The notes under the pieces: generated by a model | Told to the model about the DNA's origin: nothing | Seen by the model: only the letters and a program-made list of their open reading frames with translations | Databases searched by the model: none | Assembly: GCA_900467685.1 (NCBI GenBank) | Contig: UBQX01000028.1 | Coordinates: forward strand, 1-64,000 | Length of the DNA: 64,000 bases | DNA from: Hyphomicrobiales bacterium | GTDB lineage: Bacteria; Pseudomonadota; Alphaproteobacteria; Rhizobiales; Rhizobiaceae | Reading direction: 5' to 3' | Shown: piece after piece, positions 63,201 to 64,000 of the stretch | How the letters are laid out: the number at the start of each line of letters is the position of its first letter | Numbering within the stretch: position 1 is the stretch's first letter | Program-made: the position numbers and the translations under genes

Positions 63201-64000
63201 TCAGCCCCGCAACCCCGGCGCTTCCTGGCCCGTGCGCTCCACATATTCCGTATATCCACCATCATAGCGATGCACGCCTTCCGGCGTCAGCTCCAGCACG
63301 CGGTTGGACAAGGCTGCCAGGAAGTGGCGGTCGTGGGAGACGAAGAGCATGGTGCCTTCATAGGCCGAGAGCGCCTTGATCAGCATTTCCTTGGTGTCGA
63401 GGTCGAGGTGGTTGGTCGGTTCGTCGAGCACCAGGAAGTTCGGCGGGTCGAAGAGCATGGCGGCCATGACGAGGCGGGCCTTTTCGCCGCCGGAAAGGAC
63501 GCGGCACTTCTTCTCCACATCGTCGCCGGTGAAGCCGAAGGCGCCGGACAGCGCGCGCAGCGGCGCCTGGCCGGCCTTGGGGAAACGCTCTTCCAGCCAT
63601 TGCAGGATGGTGAGGTCGCCGGTCAGCACGTCCATCGCATGCTGGGCGAAATAGCCAAGCTTGACACTGGCGCCGATCGTCACCGTGCCTGAATCCGGCT
63701 TCGCATCGGCAGCGACGAGCTTCAGCAGCGTCGATTTGCCGGCGCCGTTGACGCCCATGATGCACCAGCGCTCGCGGCGCTTGATCATGAAATCGAAGCC
63801 GTCATAGATGATCTTCGAGCCGTATTGCTTGTGCACGCCCTTGATGTTGACGACATCATCGCCGGAGCGCGGCGCGGGCAGGAAGTCGAATGCGACCGTC
63901 TGGCGACGGCGCGGCGGCTCGACGCGTTCGATCTTGTCGAGTTTCTTGACCCGGCTCTGGACCTGGGCCGCATGCGAGGCGCGGGCCTTGAAGCGCTCGA
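63201..64000 (-). CDS. ABC-F family ATPase, 5' end outside the window
   Basis: The C-terminal 265 or so residues of an ABC-F protein; the frame is open to the window edge. Present are the end of the linker (QSRVKKLDKIERVEPPRRRQ) and the second cassette: Walker A GVNGAGKSTLLKLVA, a FAQHAMDVL segment, signature LSGGEKARLVMAAML, Walker B LVLDEPTNHLD and FVSHDRHFLAAL. It is distinct from the ABC-F protein at 48414-50033. The start lies beyond base 64000. Confidence 0.93.
   Translation of the reverse strand, partial: ERFKARASHAAQVQSRVKKLDKIERVEPPRRRQTVAFDFLPAPRSGDDVVNIKGVHKQYGSKIIYDGFDFMIKRRERWCIMGVNGAGKSTLLKLVAADAKPDSGTVTIGASVKLGYFAQHAMDVLTGDLTILQWLEERFPKAGQAPLRALSGAFGFTGDDVEKKCRVLSGGEKARLVMAAMLFDPPNFLVLDEPTNHLDLDTKEMLIKALSAYEGTMLFVSHDRHFLAALSNRVLELTPEGVHRYDGGYTEYVERTGQEAPGLRG

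Overview
The window is chromosomal DNA of a Rhizobiales bacterium, most likely a member of the Rhizobiaceae (Rhizobium/Agrobacterium/Ensifer/Shinella group; genus not resolved). The evidence is high-GC coding sequence, Ala/Glu-rich tails on ribosomal proteins L19 and S16, an ImuA-ImuB-DnaE2 mutasome behind a direct-repeat LexA box of the alphaproteobacterial type, a RIME1-like intergenic element, and many short palindromic intergenic elements. Almost every gene is a recognisable housekeeping or transport gene. No tRNA, rRNA, CRISPR array, complete insertion sequence or prophage was seen.

Layout. 0-5.3 kb: leuC, a two-gene amino-acid ABC system (binding protein and permease, no ATPase), a secreted SnoaL-like protein and a family 90 glycosyltransferase. 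5.3-12.1 kb: the ribosome and SRP block rplS / trmD-rimM-rpsP / chorismate mutase / ffh on the minus strand, interrupted by two plus-strand transporters (NCS1 and TSUP). 12.4-15.2 kb: a VapBC toxin-antitoxin pair and an MHYT-GGDEF-EAL cyclic-di-GMP protein. 15.4-21.6 kb: an MBL hydrolase, dapF-mtaB-ftsY, yciB and a DUF2585 gene. 21.6-24.8 kb: cytochrome c maturation genes ccmG-D-C-B-A. 25.1-27.8 kb: acnA.

27.76-30.25 kb is the only clearly accessory stretch. It holds an AT-rich DUF2971 gene bracketed by two inverted copies of an 81-bp palindromic element, about 0.5 kb of structured sequence without a convincing gene, more palindromic elements, a decayed duplicate of the 5' end of recR, and a small membrane-protein gene. 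Intact recR follows at 30.3 kb.

30.3-41.7 kb: recR, a lytic transglycosylase, a zincin-like metallopeptidase, imuA-imuB-dnaE2, pncA-pncB and bfd-bfr. 41.8-54.4 kb: a nitrilase-family amidohydrolase, then a long minus-strand run rppH / YibQ-like deacetylase / ctpA / EnvC-like factor / rlmH / rsfS / ABC-F / nadD / proA / proB / obg. 54.7-60.3 kb: a dppABCDF peptide importer with a RIME1-like element between dppA and dppB. 60.4-64 kb: an ABC exporter, a PemK/Phd-type toxin-antitoxin pair and a truncated ABC-F gene.

Functional links: Ffh and FtsY are the two SRP partners. trmD and mtaB both modify tRNA position 37 or its adenosine, while rlmH, rimM, rsfS and obg act on ribosome assembly. pncA, pncB and nadD form most of an NAD salvage route. 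bfd and bfr form an iron store and release pair. ctpA and the EnvC-like factor suggest envelope remodelling at division.

The most unusual signal is a family of about 50-bp palindromic elements. It is present twice, as perfect 50-bp copies in the same frame, inside the coding sequence of ftsY, with diverged copies between genes whose stems show compensating changes.
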